A DNA stretch of 64,000 nt, from positions 1 through 64,000 of the forward strand of contig CAJMQU010000017.1 of the NCBI GenBank assembly GCA_905215555.1. The letters are read 5' to 3'. Positions 9,848 to 19,231 of this stretch are shown here, piece by piece; the stretch's first letter is position 1; every line of letters starts with the position of its first letter. A model generated the notes under the pieces. The model was given only the letters and a program-made list of their open reading frames with translations, searched no databases and had not been told where the DNA came from. The translations under genes were made by a program, and so were the position numbers. This DNA is from an uncultured bacterium. GTDB taxonomy: Bacteria; Bacteroidota; Bacteroidia; Bacteroidales; Bacteroidaceae.

Positions 9848-11167
9848 TTATAAAGGATTGCTTCCCGTAACCCTGATGCGGTATGGCCATTGAGCATCTT
9901 TCTCTCCCAGAGCGGGATTCATCCAATGTTCCGTTGGCGCTCCCATCACAACCAGCCACAAATAAGTCAGAGTTTGCTCTTTTGGAGCTGTAAAAATAAT
10001 ACTTTTCCCGCTATTATCGCCCATTTCCCCATAAATAGATTCACCTTCTGCCGTTACGGCAACAAAACCATAACGCCAACCTGCCTTATCTGTATGAATT
10101 GCAGTATATCCTTCCTTTCCCGCTTCTCCGCAGAAGTCCACTTTCACTTTCTCTCCCGGTTGAGGAACAACCAAAGGAATAGCATTGAATCCATAATTTT
10201 CAGGACAATTCTCCGGTGCTATTTCATACCATCCATCCGGTTGTTTTGCTAAACGGGTAGTATATTTATTGGCATACGGACGTGTTTCTTTCCATACACG
10301 CGGAAAGTCCCAGTTGATAAAGTGGCGGTACGTATCAAACATCTCGTCACAAAATTGTTTCTGATTCAAAGCAGCCAAACGTTTGTAGGTGATAACCGGA
10401 TCTTCTCCCCGCTTTCCCTGACGGTAAAGTTCGGCTATGACGGGAAGTCCCCGTTTCATACCCCAATATTCCAATACGTAAGGTGAATGATAAATGTTCT
10501 CCATGTGGAGATAAGCCTTGTGAGTCAACTTCATGAAAGCATCCCAATGATATTTTTCATCAGTAATCCATTCGGGATTAACCTGCCACAGCATCCATTG
10601 CGAAGTCATTTCAAAGAAACCGCATCCTCCCCAGGCTTCACCCTGTCCGTCGCAACTGATCTGTGCCTGAAAACTATGTCCCAATTCATGGGCGATACAG
10701 TTCAGTTTCTTATCTTGCACACGGTTGGGAGCAATCCACAAAGCGCCGATTTCTCCGTCATAATCTCCACCGTATGCTGTGCCTTCCAGGGAATAATTCA
10801 GCATCACCATCATACGATACTTGTCGCACTTGGAACCGGGACGTGAGAACTCCAGTGTATCGCGGAAGAAACGGTAAAAACTTTCCAACTTATCCATCAG
10901 ATTCGGTAAATCGACCTGCATATTGTGCCCTTCCAGCTGAGGCGGATTGGATAAATCATTCCCAAACCCTTTCTCCCAGAAGATAACAAAGTTCTCCGTA
11001 CAAGCCATACGATGATAACTCCATTTGCTTTCAGGGTTTTGCAGATCCATATTCCGGAGGTCTTTGGGGATATAGATGGATTTACCGGAGGGGATCAGGG
11101 CATTCTGAGCTTCAGAGCTACAATTTATTAATAAAAAGACCGACAATAGTAAGATATATTTTCTCAT
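9848..11167 (-). CDS. DUF6055-like zinc-metallopeptidase-type lipoprotein
   Basis: 439 residues with a short signal and probable lipobox Cys16 (LLINCSS). The middle holds CIAHELGHSFQ, an HExxH motif of the zincin type, preceded by NYSLEGTAYGGDYDGEIGAL and followed by an aromatic-rich helical region. The C-terminal 110 residues look like a beta-sandwich (KVDFCGEAGKEGYTAIH, LTYLWLVVMGAP). The overall pattern, including SENF-like TENFVIFWEKGFG and IGALWIAPNR, resembles DUF6055 from memory. The function is not established. An HExxH motif suggests zinc-dependent proteolysis, but the third metal ligand was not identified with certainty. It lies in the PUL between susD and the transporter and is probably surface or periplasmic. 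Confidence 0.7.
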   Translation of the reverse strand: MRKYILLLSVFLLINCSSEAQNALIPSGKSIYIPKDLRNMDLQNPESKWSYHRMACTENFVIFWEKGFGNDLSNPPQLEGHNMQVDLPNLMDKLESFYRFFRDTLEFSRPGSKCDKYRMMVMLNYSLEGTAYGGDYDGEIGALWIAPNRVQDKKLNCIAHELGHSFQAQISCDGQGEAWGGCGFFEMTSQWMLWQVNPEWITDEKYHWDAFMKLTHKAYLHMENIYHSPYVLEYWGMKRGLPVIAELYRQGKRGEDPVITYKRLAALNQKQFCDEMFDTYRHFINWDFPRVWKETRPYANKYTTRLAKQPDGWYEIAPENCPENYGFNAIPLVVPQPGEKVKVDFCGEAGKEGYTAIHTDKAGWRYGFVAVTAEGESIYGEMGDNSGKSIIFTAPKEQTLTYLWLVVMGAPTEHWMNPALGEKDAQWPYRIRVTGSNPL

Positions 11168-11185
11168 TATGTTCTTAAATTAAGT

Positions 11186-11213
11186 AAAGGGGGAAGCTTC
11201 TGCCCCACCCTTT
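11186..11213 (-). terminator. Intercistronic hairpin after susD
   Basis: In the minus-strand transcript AAAGGG and GGGG pair with CCCC and CTTT across 28 bases between the SusD-like gene and the metallopeptidase gene. There is no long U tract, so it is more likely a partial terminator or mRNA 3'-end stabilizer. Such an element would lower downstream expression relative to susCD. Confidence 0.5.
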
Positions 11214-11239
11214 ATGCTATTCATTATTTATACTTTCTG

Positions 11240-13030
11240 TTAATCCTCGTAAGGCTTTCCATCCAGATTCGGACACTTATTCAACTCATAACGCGGAACA
11301 GGCATCCAATACATTTGCGGAGCAACGAACTTGCGCTGTTGCAATGGAGTCATATTATGTTGATAAAGTAACGTCCCGTCTTTCAATTTATAAATCTTTA
11401 AACCGGTAGGCCAGTTATCTTTAGTATAAGTTTCTTCCATTCTTTTCCAACGACGGAGATCAAAGAATCTTTGTCCTTCAAACATTAACTCTATCTTGCG
11501 TTCGTATTCATATTCAGCACGAATATCCACTCCCGGAGCATCGGGCAGGAGAGCGCGGTTCCGAATGTAATTGATATACTTCAAAGCCTCAGCATTATTT
11601 CCAAGTTCAATCTGGCATTCAGCATAATTCAAATAAAATTCAGCTAAGCGGAAGAATATCCAGGGAGTGGTATCCATAATGGTTTCGCTATATTGGTCAT
11701 AGTTCGGGTCTAAAAATTTACGCATATAGTAACCCGTCTGAGTAGCATTCCAGTATTCTCCATCAGTATAACTGGGAGATTGTTCCCCCGGAAGCACACC
11801 TTCCTCACCTGGTTCGTAGATGGCGATAGCATGGTTATCGTCACCATATCCCCACATGGCTCCATCATACAGAATATTGGCATAAAAACGCAGTTCACGA
11901 CCTTTCCACGGCTGGATTTTTGTAGCTTCAATCGTCGCATCCTTATAGATAATCTGATTGGTTTCTGGATCTACACTCGGTAAGGAGATGTTGTAGGAAG
12001 CCAAGCCCTCGACAGTGTATTCACTACCATCTTCCTTTTGGAAAGCATTGACGATGTCATAAGTGGGTAACCATACACCCCAACCATTATACCCATTGTA
12101 AGGGCCATTAGGTGACTGAAAAAGGTAGTGCAGAGCACTTCCGTAAGTACCTTTATTGTTATACAGTTTCTGGAAAATGATTTCTGGATTCTGCGTATTG
12201 TAAAACAAAGCAGCATACTCCTCGCTACTATTTACAGACGGCAGACTGTATATACTCAGGTCTATGATATCCTTACTTGCCTTAGCCGCCTCTTTCCACT
12301 TCTCAGTAGAAGGTGTTCCGAACAACGGGCTCGCCTTATAGAGCAATGTACGAGCCTTAACAGCCATAGCCGCCCCACGAGTAGCACGTCCAAAGTCATT
12401 ACTACTTTCGTATTGTAAAGGTAGCTTTTCAATAGCAAGTTCACAATCTTTTACAATAAAATCCGCCACATCATCCATCTCGGCACGAATCTCCGCCCAG
12501 TCGGAATCAATATCAAAAGTGCAGTCTACCAAAGGCACGCGTCCGTAGAGCGAGTAAAGTTGATGATAGAAGAAAGCACGCAAGAAGTAAGCCTGCCCGA
12601 TGATATATGTCTTCCGGCTTTCATTACTTACATTAACGGGCACTTTGTCTATATTCTCAAGTAACTGGTTAACTTTCTTAATAGCACTATAATAGAAATT
12701 CCACGTATCACCTCTGGCGTCCGAGAAACCTACATTGTAATTATCGCATGAAACATTGCCCAATGTATAGACCTCAGTTGCGTAACCAGTACGATGAAAC
12801 AACTCATCCGTATAGCTACAGAAAGGCACACCGTTCTCATTTTCACCTTCTACGTATGTGTAGCAATTGTTCAGGAATGCTTCTGCCAAGTCCATGTTTT
12901 CCCACACTGCCGCATCACTGATTGAATCGTGTGGATTCAGGTCTAAGAAGTCTGAGCATGACAAAGTACTGATGCTCAGCAAAGCCCAAATGGCTCCTTT
13001 CAATATATTTCTTCTCATATCGTTTTTCAT
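11240..13030 (-). CDS. SusD-like nutrient-binding lipoprotein
   Basis: 596 residues, RagB/SusD family. The signal peptide ends in a lipobox with Cys25 (STLSCSDFLDLNP), and the CSDFLDLNP opening is highly typical. TPR-like helices follow, and a C-terminal region contains RRWKRMEET and the final YWMPVPRYELNKCPNL. SusD proteins sit on the cell surface as a lid on the SusC barrel and bind the glycan. The stop is 72 bp before the metallopeptidase gene, and the start is 14 bp after the susC stop, so the pair is co-transcribed. An internal Met5 (MRRNIL) is an alternative start. The ligand cannot be read from sequence. Confidence 0.95.
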   Translation of the reverse strand: MKNDMRRNILKGAIWALLSISTLSCSDFLDLNPHDSISDAAVWENMDLAEAFLNNCYTYVEGENENGVPFCSYTDELFHRTGYATEVYTLGNVSCDNYNVGFSDARGDTWNFYYSAIKKVNQLLENIDKVPVNVSNESRKTYIIGQAYFLRAFFYHQLYSLYGRVPLVDCTFDIDSDWAEIRAEMDDVADFIVKDCELAIEKLPLQYESSNDFGRATRGAAMAVKARTLLYKASPLFGTPSTEKWKEAAKASKDIIDLSIYSLPSVNSSEEYAALFYNTQNPEIIFQKLYNNKGTYGSALHYLFQSPNGPYNGYNGWGVWLPTYDIVNAFQKEDGSEYTVEGLASYNISLPSVDPETNQIIYKDATIEATKIQPWKGRELRFYANILYDGAMWGYGDDNHAIAIYEPGEEGVLPGEQSPSYTDGEYWNATQTGYYMRKFLDPNYDQYSETIMDTTPWIFFRLAEFYLNYAECQIELGNNAEALKYINYIRNRALLPDAPGVDIRAEYEYERKIELMFEGQRFFDLRRWKRMEETYTKDNWPTGLKIYKLKDGTLLYQHNMTPLQQRKFVAPQMYWMPVPRYELNKCPNLDGKPYED

Positions 13031-13044
13031 TAAAGGTTCATAAA

Positions 13045-16000
13045 TTAGAATGTAACATTTGCTCCGAAAGTCAATGTACGCTGAATAGGATATCCCTTAA
13101 TACCGGCAGTCATTTCCGGGTCAAAGATACCCATGCTGTCAATGGTGAAGAGATTGTTTCCATTGGCGTAGATGCGTAACTTTTCAAGACCGAGCTTTTT
13201 AATCATCATTTTCGGGAAAGTATATCCTATCTCCGCTGATTTCAGGCGTACAAACGAAGCGTCACGCAGCCACCAGGTGGATGAAAGGGAGTTGCGGTTA
13301 TCTACCGCGGCCGCCTTCATGAAAGCACGCGGCCATTTTGCGTTTGCATTCTGTTCGGCAGTATTGGTTTCTATCCAACGGCCTTCATAGAAGTCTGTTG
13401 GCATATTCATCGCAGGCATCACCAGTTGCTCAGCATCTGCCTGACCTTGAAAGAATACATTCACATCGATCCCCTTCCAAGCACCGTTTAATGTTAGACC
13501 GAATATCCATTTCGGAGTTGTAGATTTGTCTATCCGGACAGCGTCATCCCAAGTGATGCTTTTATCGCCATTGGTGTCCTGATAAATCAGATCTCCCGGT
13601 TTGGTTCCCGGAAGATGCGGAGTAGCGTCAATCTGTTCTTGTGTCTGATAGATACCCAAAGCTTTATATACGGTGATACCATCAATGGGATGACCTGTAG
13701 CGCGTTGCCATTCAGGAGTTTTGATAGCTTCGTCCATATAAACCACTTCATTGTTGGCATAAGTGAGGTTACCGGTAGCCCCCCATTCAAAGTCACCTGA
13801 CTTATCACGATAACTGGCAACAAGTTCAATACCATGATTCTTTACCTTACCCAGATTCTCTGCTGGCAGCGAAAGCCCGGAATAAGTGGGAACGGAAGCG
13901 TTGCGGGTAATCAGAATATCATTACGGTGTGACTGGAAATAGTCAATGTCCAAACCCAACTTGCCATGCAGGAATTGTGCAGAGAAACCAATATTCCAAG
14001 TTTTAGCCTTTTCCCAAGTCACCAACGGATTGGCAGTACGCGTTTCATAAATACCTTGCACATAGCTGGGGTCTGTACCAAAAGCATACGATTTACTACT
14101 ATTAAAAGAGTACATAGACAAATATTGATAAGCCGTGATGTTATCGTTACCCATCATGCCCCATGAACCTTTAATCTTAAGAAAACTGATAGTATTCAGC
14201 AATGGAGCGAAGAAATCTTCCTGAGAGATAACCCATCCTGCAGAGATGGAAGGAAAAAGTCCCCAGCGATGTCCCTGTGCAAAGTTCATAGAGCCATCAT
14301 AACGGAGAGTAAACTCAGCCAGATATTTATCCTTATAACCATAATTGATACGTCCGAACCAATTCTGACGTGCTGTTTCATTGGAGTTTCCACCATTGTC
14401 TTTATCCGCATCTACCTTACTGCCGAAGTCTAAGTCAGGCAATGCGGAAGAAAGATAGTTGGTGCGGTAACCGCTTAAGCCGCTATACGTATATTTACTC
14501 TGTTCGTAGGACACGAAAGCATCTATCCGATGGGCTTCCTTAAAGGTGCGATTGTAGCCGATACGGGCATTCAGCGTTGCAGTATTGCTCTTATTAGACC
14601 AAGAATTTACGCTGATGGCGCCTGTGGCGTCGCGATGATTGGTATATTCATCGGTAGCAGAACTATAGGAATAGATATCATAAGGTGTATTTATACTCTT
14701 GCCGTCATTGAACGCATAATCCAGTGCAGCGTAGCCTTCGGCATACAATCCCGGAGTTATTATATCCAGGTCAATGCGGATTCTGGGTTTCAGGTTCAGG
14801 ATATGATTATTCGTTTTGTTAGTTCCCGGAGTATCGGACACCATCAAGAGGGCATTGTTAGTGATACCGTCATATCCTATCCTTAACAATCCGTTCGGGA
14901 AGTAAGGAGCTGACATCGGATTGGTGGTGAGGAAGTATCCGAAAAGGTCTTCGGTAGAGTATATACCTCGGTTACGCACTTCCTGCCGCCCCAGGATATC
15001 CATGCTGAACTTGATGGATTTATTAATCTGCGCATCAATATTGGTAGTGAACTGATATTGATTGTAGTCCTGTGGAGTATTTTTGTAAATGGCATCCTGA
15101 TACATGTATTGTGCCGAAGAGTAGAACGACAGTTTGTCATTACCACCACTAATGGAGAGGCTATGCTGGGTATTGGTAGCCCAATTCTTAGCCACTGTCC
15201 CCCACCAATCGGTATTGGGAAAGCTGATAGGATCACTTCCATCCAGAATCTTGGAAATAGCAGTTTCCGGATAAGTCAAGGTATTGCCTTGTGCAGCATC
15301 GAATTCATTGACATAAGTGGCATACTGATAAGAACTCAACATTTCGGGAATGCGTGTAGGTTGAGAGAAAGAGACATTGCCGCTATAGTTCACCTTCACT
15401 TTACCTTCGGCACCGCGCTTGGTGGTGACCAAGATAACGCCATTAGCCGCACGTGCACCATAGATAGCAGCGGAAGCATCCTTCAATACGGAAATGGACT
15501 CGATATCTTCAGGATTTAGTCGGCTGAACGAGCGGTCGGCAATACCGTCTACCACAATCAGCGGGGCAGTACTTCCCAAAGTTCCCTTACCGCGAATCAG
15601 AATATCAGCATTATCTTCACCCGGCTCACCGGAACGTGTATTGGCAATGACACCCGCTGTCTTACCTGCAAGAGTATTTGTGAGGTTCACGGCAGCTAAC
15701 TTTCTCAGTTCATCCCCGCCTACCTGCGAGATGGAACCAGTCAAGGTTGCCTTTTTCTGGGTACCATAACCTACCACCACTACCTCATCCAGCATCTCTG
15801 TATCTTCTTTTAAAGTAATGCTGAGCGCTTGTTTTCCATCTACCGGAAGTTCAACAGTTGTGTAACCTATGTATGAAATCACCAGAGTTGCTTTTGCGGG
15901 AACATCCAAAGTGAAATTTCCATCAATATCGGTTATCGTTCCATTTGTAGTACCTTTCACTACTACACTGGCGCCGATTATTGCTTCACCGCTTGAATCG

Positions 16001-16173
16001 GCTACTTTACCTATTATGGTGCCAGATTGCTGCACAACCTCAATTCCCATAGATTCTGCCATTTCCGGAAACGCAAATGCCGGACTCACACTGGCACCTG
16101 CTGCAAGGAAAAGACAGGTTGCAGCCTTTAAAACAGCTTTACTGAACAAGGCCCGATTTTCATGTGTCTTCAT
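13045..16173 (-). CDS. SusC-like TonB-dependent outer-membrane transporter
   Basis: 1042 residues. A signal peptide is followed by a carboxypeptidase-D-like regulatory domain (about 50-130: GKVADSSGEAIIGASVVVKG, IGYTTVELPV), a TonB box region (DEVVVVGYGTQKK), a plug domain (about 140-260, VDGIADRSFSRLNPEDI), and a 22-strand barrel ending in TLTFGANVTF with a C-terminal aromatic residue. It imports oligosaccharides across the outer membrane using TonB energy. It is the second gene of the minus arm, 67 bp after a GH127/146 gene and just before its SusD partner. Confidence 0.96.
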   Translation of the reverse strand: MKTHENRALFSKAVLKAATCLFLAAGASVSPAFAFPEMAESMGIEVVQQSGTIIGKVADSSGEAIIGASVVVKGTTNGTITDIDGNFTLDVPAKATLVISYIGYTTVELPVDGKQALSITLKEDTEMLDEVVVVGYGTQKKATLTGSISQVGGDELRKLAAVNLTNTLAGKTAGVIANTRSGEPGEDNADILIRGKGTLGSTAPLIVVDGIADRSFSRLNPEDIESISVLKDASAAIYGARAANGVILVTTKRGAEGKVKVNYSGNVSFSQPTRIPEMLSSYQYATYVNEFDAAQGNTLTYPETAISKILDGSDPISFPNTDWWGTVAKNWATNTQHSLSISGGNDKLSFYSSAQYMYQDAIYKNTPQDYNQYQFTTNIDAQINKSIKFSMDILGRQEVRNRGIYSTEDLFGYFLTTNPMSAPYFPNGLLRIGYDGITNNALLMVSDTPGTNKTNNHILNLKPRIRIDLDIITPGLYAEGYAALDYAFNDGKSINTPYDIYSYSSATDEYTNHRDATGAISVNSWSNKSNTATLNARIGYNRTFKEAHRIDAFVSYEQSKYTYSGLSGYRTNYLSSALPDLDFGSKVDADKDNGGNSNETARQNWFGRINYGYKDKYLAEFTLRYDGSMNFAQGHRWGLFPSISAGWVISQEDFFAPLLNTISFLKIKGSWGMMGNDNITAYQYLSMYSFNSSKSYAFGTDPSYVQGIYETRTANPLVTWEKAKTWNIGFSAQFLHGKLGLDIDYFQSHRNDILITRNASVPTYSGLSLPAENLGKVKNHGIELVASYRDKSGDFEWGATGNLTYANNEVVYMDEAIKTPEWQRATGHPIDGITVYKALGIYQTQEQIDATPHLPGTKPGDLIYQDTNGDKSITWDDAVRIDKSTTPKWIFGLTLNGAWKGIDVNVFFQGQADAEQLVMPAMNMPTDFYEGRWIETNTAEQNANAKWPRAFMKAAAVDNRNSLSSTWWLRDASFVRLKSAEIGYTFPKMMIKKLGLEKLRIYANGNNLFTIDSMGIFDPEMTAGIKGYPIQRTLTFGANVTF

Positions 16174-16240
16174 ATTACATCTTAACTTAAAAGGTTAATA
16201 TTCAATTACAAGTTATATTATTCGAATTTCTTAAAACGGA

Positions 16241-18676
16241 TTAGTTTACTTTCCATTCGATCACCCCTCCCGAAGCACCTTTCTGCAACTGAGCGGCAAT
16301 TTTTAATCCTGTCGTTTTTACCGGTTTAAAATCAAGGCTATTATAGCAGTCCTTCTTCACCACATACTCATTCAACGCCTCTACTTCTTTCCAATTTTCA
16401 CCATCTTTATAGTAGAGTTTCCAGCTTTCCGGCACGCGGAAGTTCCCATCGTAATGATCGAAATCCAGCCAATAAACCTGTACGTTTGAAACGGTATAAG
16501 GCTGATCGAATTGGTAAGCCAGCGTTTCCAGTGTTCCGTTTCTCAACCACCAATAGTGGTAAGGCTTGGAAATATCCGATGAACGTTTCGGTTCCCATTG
16601 GTCGTTCACTCCCCATGCCCAGCTTTCTACAGAGGCTGATTCAGGAGCATCTTTCTGAATAGGAGCCTGTATCATCAGAGTCCGTGCCTTGCTGGCAATT
16701 GTCGGCTCGGGAATAGGACGGGCATATTCGGCAGCTTCGGGAATCCAAACCGCCATCTGGTCTGCACCGCGATTATTCCAGGTTGAATAAGGAATGGCTT
16801 TAAAAGGAACCTCTTTCACACTACCATCTTTACTCACTTCTTTCGCATTACCGATCAGCACTACAACACCGTTCAACAGATTAGCGTCATAAGCTGCTTC
16901 CATTGGAGTGGCATCAGGAATAAACTTGTTGAAAACAGTGCTGTCAGACTGATCTTTACCTTCCAGACAGAACATGATAGGACCACGTTCGATAGCCAGT
17001 TTACCACGGTCATCTTCTACATTATCATTGGCTTTAATACGGCGCACATCCATCGGAAGACTAATATCTACCACATCACCCGCTTTCCAGGTACGTGAAA
17101 TAGTAGCGTAGCCATCATATTGTTTGGCATTTACTTTCTTACCGTTAACAGAGATGCTGTAAGCACCTGCCTTATCAGTAAATGAGTAAAGATCCGTCGG
17201 CACGGGAGCATCCTGCGCCCAACCCGGGATACGGAAACGTAAAGCAAATTCCTGTTCTTTCTCGGGAGTAACTAAGATGGAAACCTTTCCTTCCCAAGGA
17301 TATTCAGTAGTCTGTTCCAAAGCTACATTATTGCTGTCCGTATTAAGGTCAGCCTTACTCTGGATATAAAGATTGACATAAATATCATTGCCCTGAGTGG
17401 CGTACATATAATAAGGTACGGAAGCCATGAAGCGGGTTACATTACCCGGGCAACAAGCGCAACCAAACCAATGCTGGCGTTCGTGCTGCCCCATAGATTC
17501 AAGCGGATTATCATAGAAGAACTTGTCACCGCTAAGGGAAACACCCGAAATCACACCATTATAAAGTGCACGTTCCAACACATCGGCATATTTGGCGTTT
17601 CCCGTAGCCAGAAACATGCGGTGATTCCAATAAACATTGGCGATGGCTGCACAAGTTTCGCAATAAGCAGTATGATTGTTCAGTTCATAGTCAGGTCCAA
17701 AGCCTTCCCCCTGCGGACGGGAACCTATACCTCCGGTAATAAAGAGTTTCTTGCTTGCCATATTCTCCCAAATACGACTCAGTGCGTTGAAATAAGCTGT
17801 GTCCTGAGTCAGGGCAGCCACATCGGCAACACCCGAATAAAGGTATCCGGCACGCACGGCATGGCCTACGATTTCGTCTTGCTGCAAAATGGGTTTATGA
17901 TCCTGACTGTATTCGCTGAGACGATGACCGTCTGTTCCGCATCCGGTTTCCTCCACGAAGTATTTAGCCATTTTGAGATATTTCTCGTCACCTGTCACTT
18001 TATATAATTTAGCAAGCGCCATTTCAGCGATGGGGTGCCCCGAAGGAACATGCTTTTGTCCTTCACTCAGACCAAATACCTGACAGACAAGGTCAGCGTT
18101 TTTGATAGCTACATCAAGTAGAGAACGTTTACCTGTCGCGCGATAGTGAGCAACGGCAGCTTCGTACAAGTGACCGCTATTATAAAGTTCGTGACTGTTG
18201 ATTTTTTCCCAACGATGCGTTCCCCACCAGCCGGAAAGACGGTAGCATTTATTAGTTACGCACGTAGTGAGGTAGCCGTCCGGTTCCTGAGCGGCTGCGA
18301 TAAGGGAGATGACACTATCCAGATAAGCATCCAGTGCTTTGTCATACTTCACAGCCAGCGAGTAGGAAGCTCCTTCTATTATCTTATAAGGATCGGTATC
18401 GTCAAAAGAGAAATCACCACGGTGTTCGCCTTTCATTAATCCTCCGGCAATGGCAAAGTTATCGAAGCGCCCGTTCTTCTCACATTCTTTAAATGCGGAA
18501 GGTATGGAGACTGTACGATTGGTTTCAATACGCGGAGTCCAGAAGTTATCGTTCAGGTGAACTTGTGTAAAAGGGACTTCTTTAATCGGAGCATCAGGCT
18601 GAACGTAGGGTTCGCTGCAAGCACTCATGCCCAGGAGGGCGATGCTACCGAAAAGGAATTGGATTCGTTTCTTCAT
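16241..18676 (-). CDS. GH127/GH146-type beta-L-arabinofuranosidase, lipoprotein
   Basis: 811 residues, DUF1680 clan. The signal ends at lipobox Cys20 (LLGMSACSEP). The (alpha/alpha)6 catalytic part covers about 35-460. Key residues of the family are visible: Glu and Cys in HTAYCETCAAI near 332 and the CACC cluster in FGCACCPGN near 405, which in characterised GH127 enzymes bind zinc and supply the Cys nucleophile. Beta-sandwich regions follow, ending with a discoidin-like module (about 680-811, VYWLDFDHYDGNFRVPESWKLYYKDG). Characterised members release beta-L-arabinofuranose, for example from Hyp-linked arabinosides or pectic side chains; other activities exist in the clan. It is the first gene of the minus arm. 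GH127 and GH146 cannot be separated here. Confidence 0.88.
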   Translation of the reverse strand: MKKRIQFLFGSIALLGMSACSEPYVQPDAPIKEVPFTQVHLNDNFWTPRIETNRTVSIPSAFKECEKNGRFDNFAIAGGLMKGEHRGDFSFDDTDPYKIIEGASYSLAVKYDKALDAYLDSVISLIAAAQEPDGYLTTCVTNKCYRLSGWWGTHRWEKINSHELYNSGHLYEAAVAHYRATGKRSLLDVAIKNADLVCQVFGLSEGQKHVPSGHPIAEMALAKLYKVTGDEKYLKMAKYFVEETGCGTDGHRLSEYSQDHKPILQQDEIVGHAVRAGYLYSGVADVAALTQDTAYFNALSRIWENMASKKLFITGGIGSRPQGEGFGPDYELNNHTAYCETCAAIANVYWNHRMFLATGNAKYADVLERALYNGVISGVSLSGDKFFYDNPLESMGQHERQHWFGCACCPGNVTRFMASVPYYMYATQGNDIYVNLYIQSKADLNTDSNNVALEQTTEYPWEGKVSILVTPEKEQEFALRFRIPGWAQDAPVPTDLYSFTDKAGAYSISVNGKKVNAKQYDGYATISRTWKAGDVVDISLPMDVRRIKANDNVEDDRGKLAIERGPIMFCLEGKDQSDSTVFNKFIPDATPMEAAYDANLLNGVVVLIGNAKEVSKDGSVKEVPFKAIPYSTWNNRGADQMAVWIPEAAEYARPIPEPTIASKARTLMIQAPIQKDAPESASVESWAWGVNDQWEPKRSSDISKPYHYWWLRNGTLETLAYQFDQPYTVSNVQVYWLDFDHYDGNFRVPESWKLYYKDGENWKEVEALNEYVVKKDCYNSLDFKPVKTTGLKIAAQLQKGASGGVIEWKVN

Positions 18677-18706
18677 AATATCATATATGTATTTTTAGTT
18701 CGTTAC

Positions 18707-18714
18707 CAAAAGTG
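18707..18714 (-). promoter_or_regulatory. Probable -7 box for the minus arm (GH127-susCD)
   Basis: The minus strand reads CACTTTTG 31 bases before the GH127 start codon. It matches the Bacteroides -7 consensus TAnnTTTG except for the first base. The -33 element is not clear. Confidence 0.45.
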
Positions 18715-18768
18715 TACGGCAAAGGAAAAGGATTTATCTTAAACTGAATGAAACGAAAGTCTATATGA

Positions 18769-19104
18769 ATGCAAAAATAATCGGTTTACAAAGCACAGGA
18801 GAAAGATTTAGACTATTGTTTCAGCCGTCTGGATTATTTTTTCATACCTGCAGAGATTCTATGCAATAAATCTATACACAGTAAACAAATAGTCTCTTTA
18901 TTCGCTGCAAATAATGCGGTGATCAGAAATACCCGAACCATATCCGAGCATTTATGAATATTTTCTTTGTACACTTTACACATTAGAAAAGCAAATTACG
19001 ACCATGTCATAGGAGTTTCCTCTTAGAGAAACTGATTATGGACTGCAATTTCCAACTGCGTTCCTATGCAAAAATAATCCAAAGACTAAAAAGATAATCC
19101 AAAC
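18769..19104. promoter_or_regulatory. Repeated ATAATC(C)-type motifs in the divergent PUL control region
   Basis: ATGCAAAAATAATC occurs exactly at 18769-18782 and 19066-19079. The related AATAATCCA core also occurs on the minus strand at 18828-18842 (TCTGGATTATTTTTT) and as GATAATCCAAAC at 19093-19104. Repeated sites between two divergent PUL arms are candidates for HTCS binding. No protein-binding consensus is known to me for this regulator. The rest of the 555-bp gap shows no open reading frame of note. Confidence 0.5.
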
Positions 19105-19106
19105 AC

Positions 19107-19142
19107 AGTCCAAGAATACCACAAACGGGTGATTCTTGGACT
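19107..19142. promoter_or_regulatory. 11-bp inverted repeat upstream of the plus arm
   Basis: AGTCCAAGAAT (19107-19117) is inverted as ATTCTTGGACT (19132-19142) with a 14-base spacer. It sits 52 bases before the -7 box of the plus arm, so an operator is more likely than a terminator, though a short T-rich stretch follows. Confidence 0.5.
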
Positions 19143-19193
19143 ATTCTTTTATTACATTATATTATTCAGTCCTTCCGTTCATCCTTTTTTCGT

Positions 19194-19201
19194 TTACTTT
19201 G
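19194..19201 (+). promoter_or_regulatory. Probable -7 box for the plus arm (GH97 operon)
   Basis: TTACTTTG lies 30 bases before the GH97 start and matches TAnnTTTG except at the second base. The usual short leader for Bacteroides PUL genes follows. Confidence 0.5.
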
Positions 19202-19231
19202 CACACGAACCAAATAAAGAGCTAATCGATT

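Noticed and set aside
9802..9897. Longer EamA protein starting at 9897
   Set aside because: The leader is hydrophilic and overlaps the metallopeptidase gene; the normal first helix begins after the ATG at 9801.
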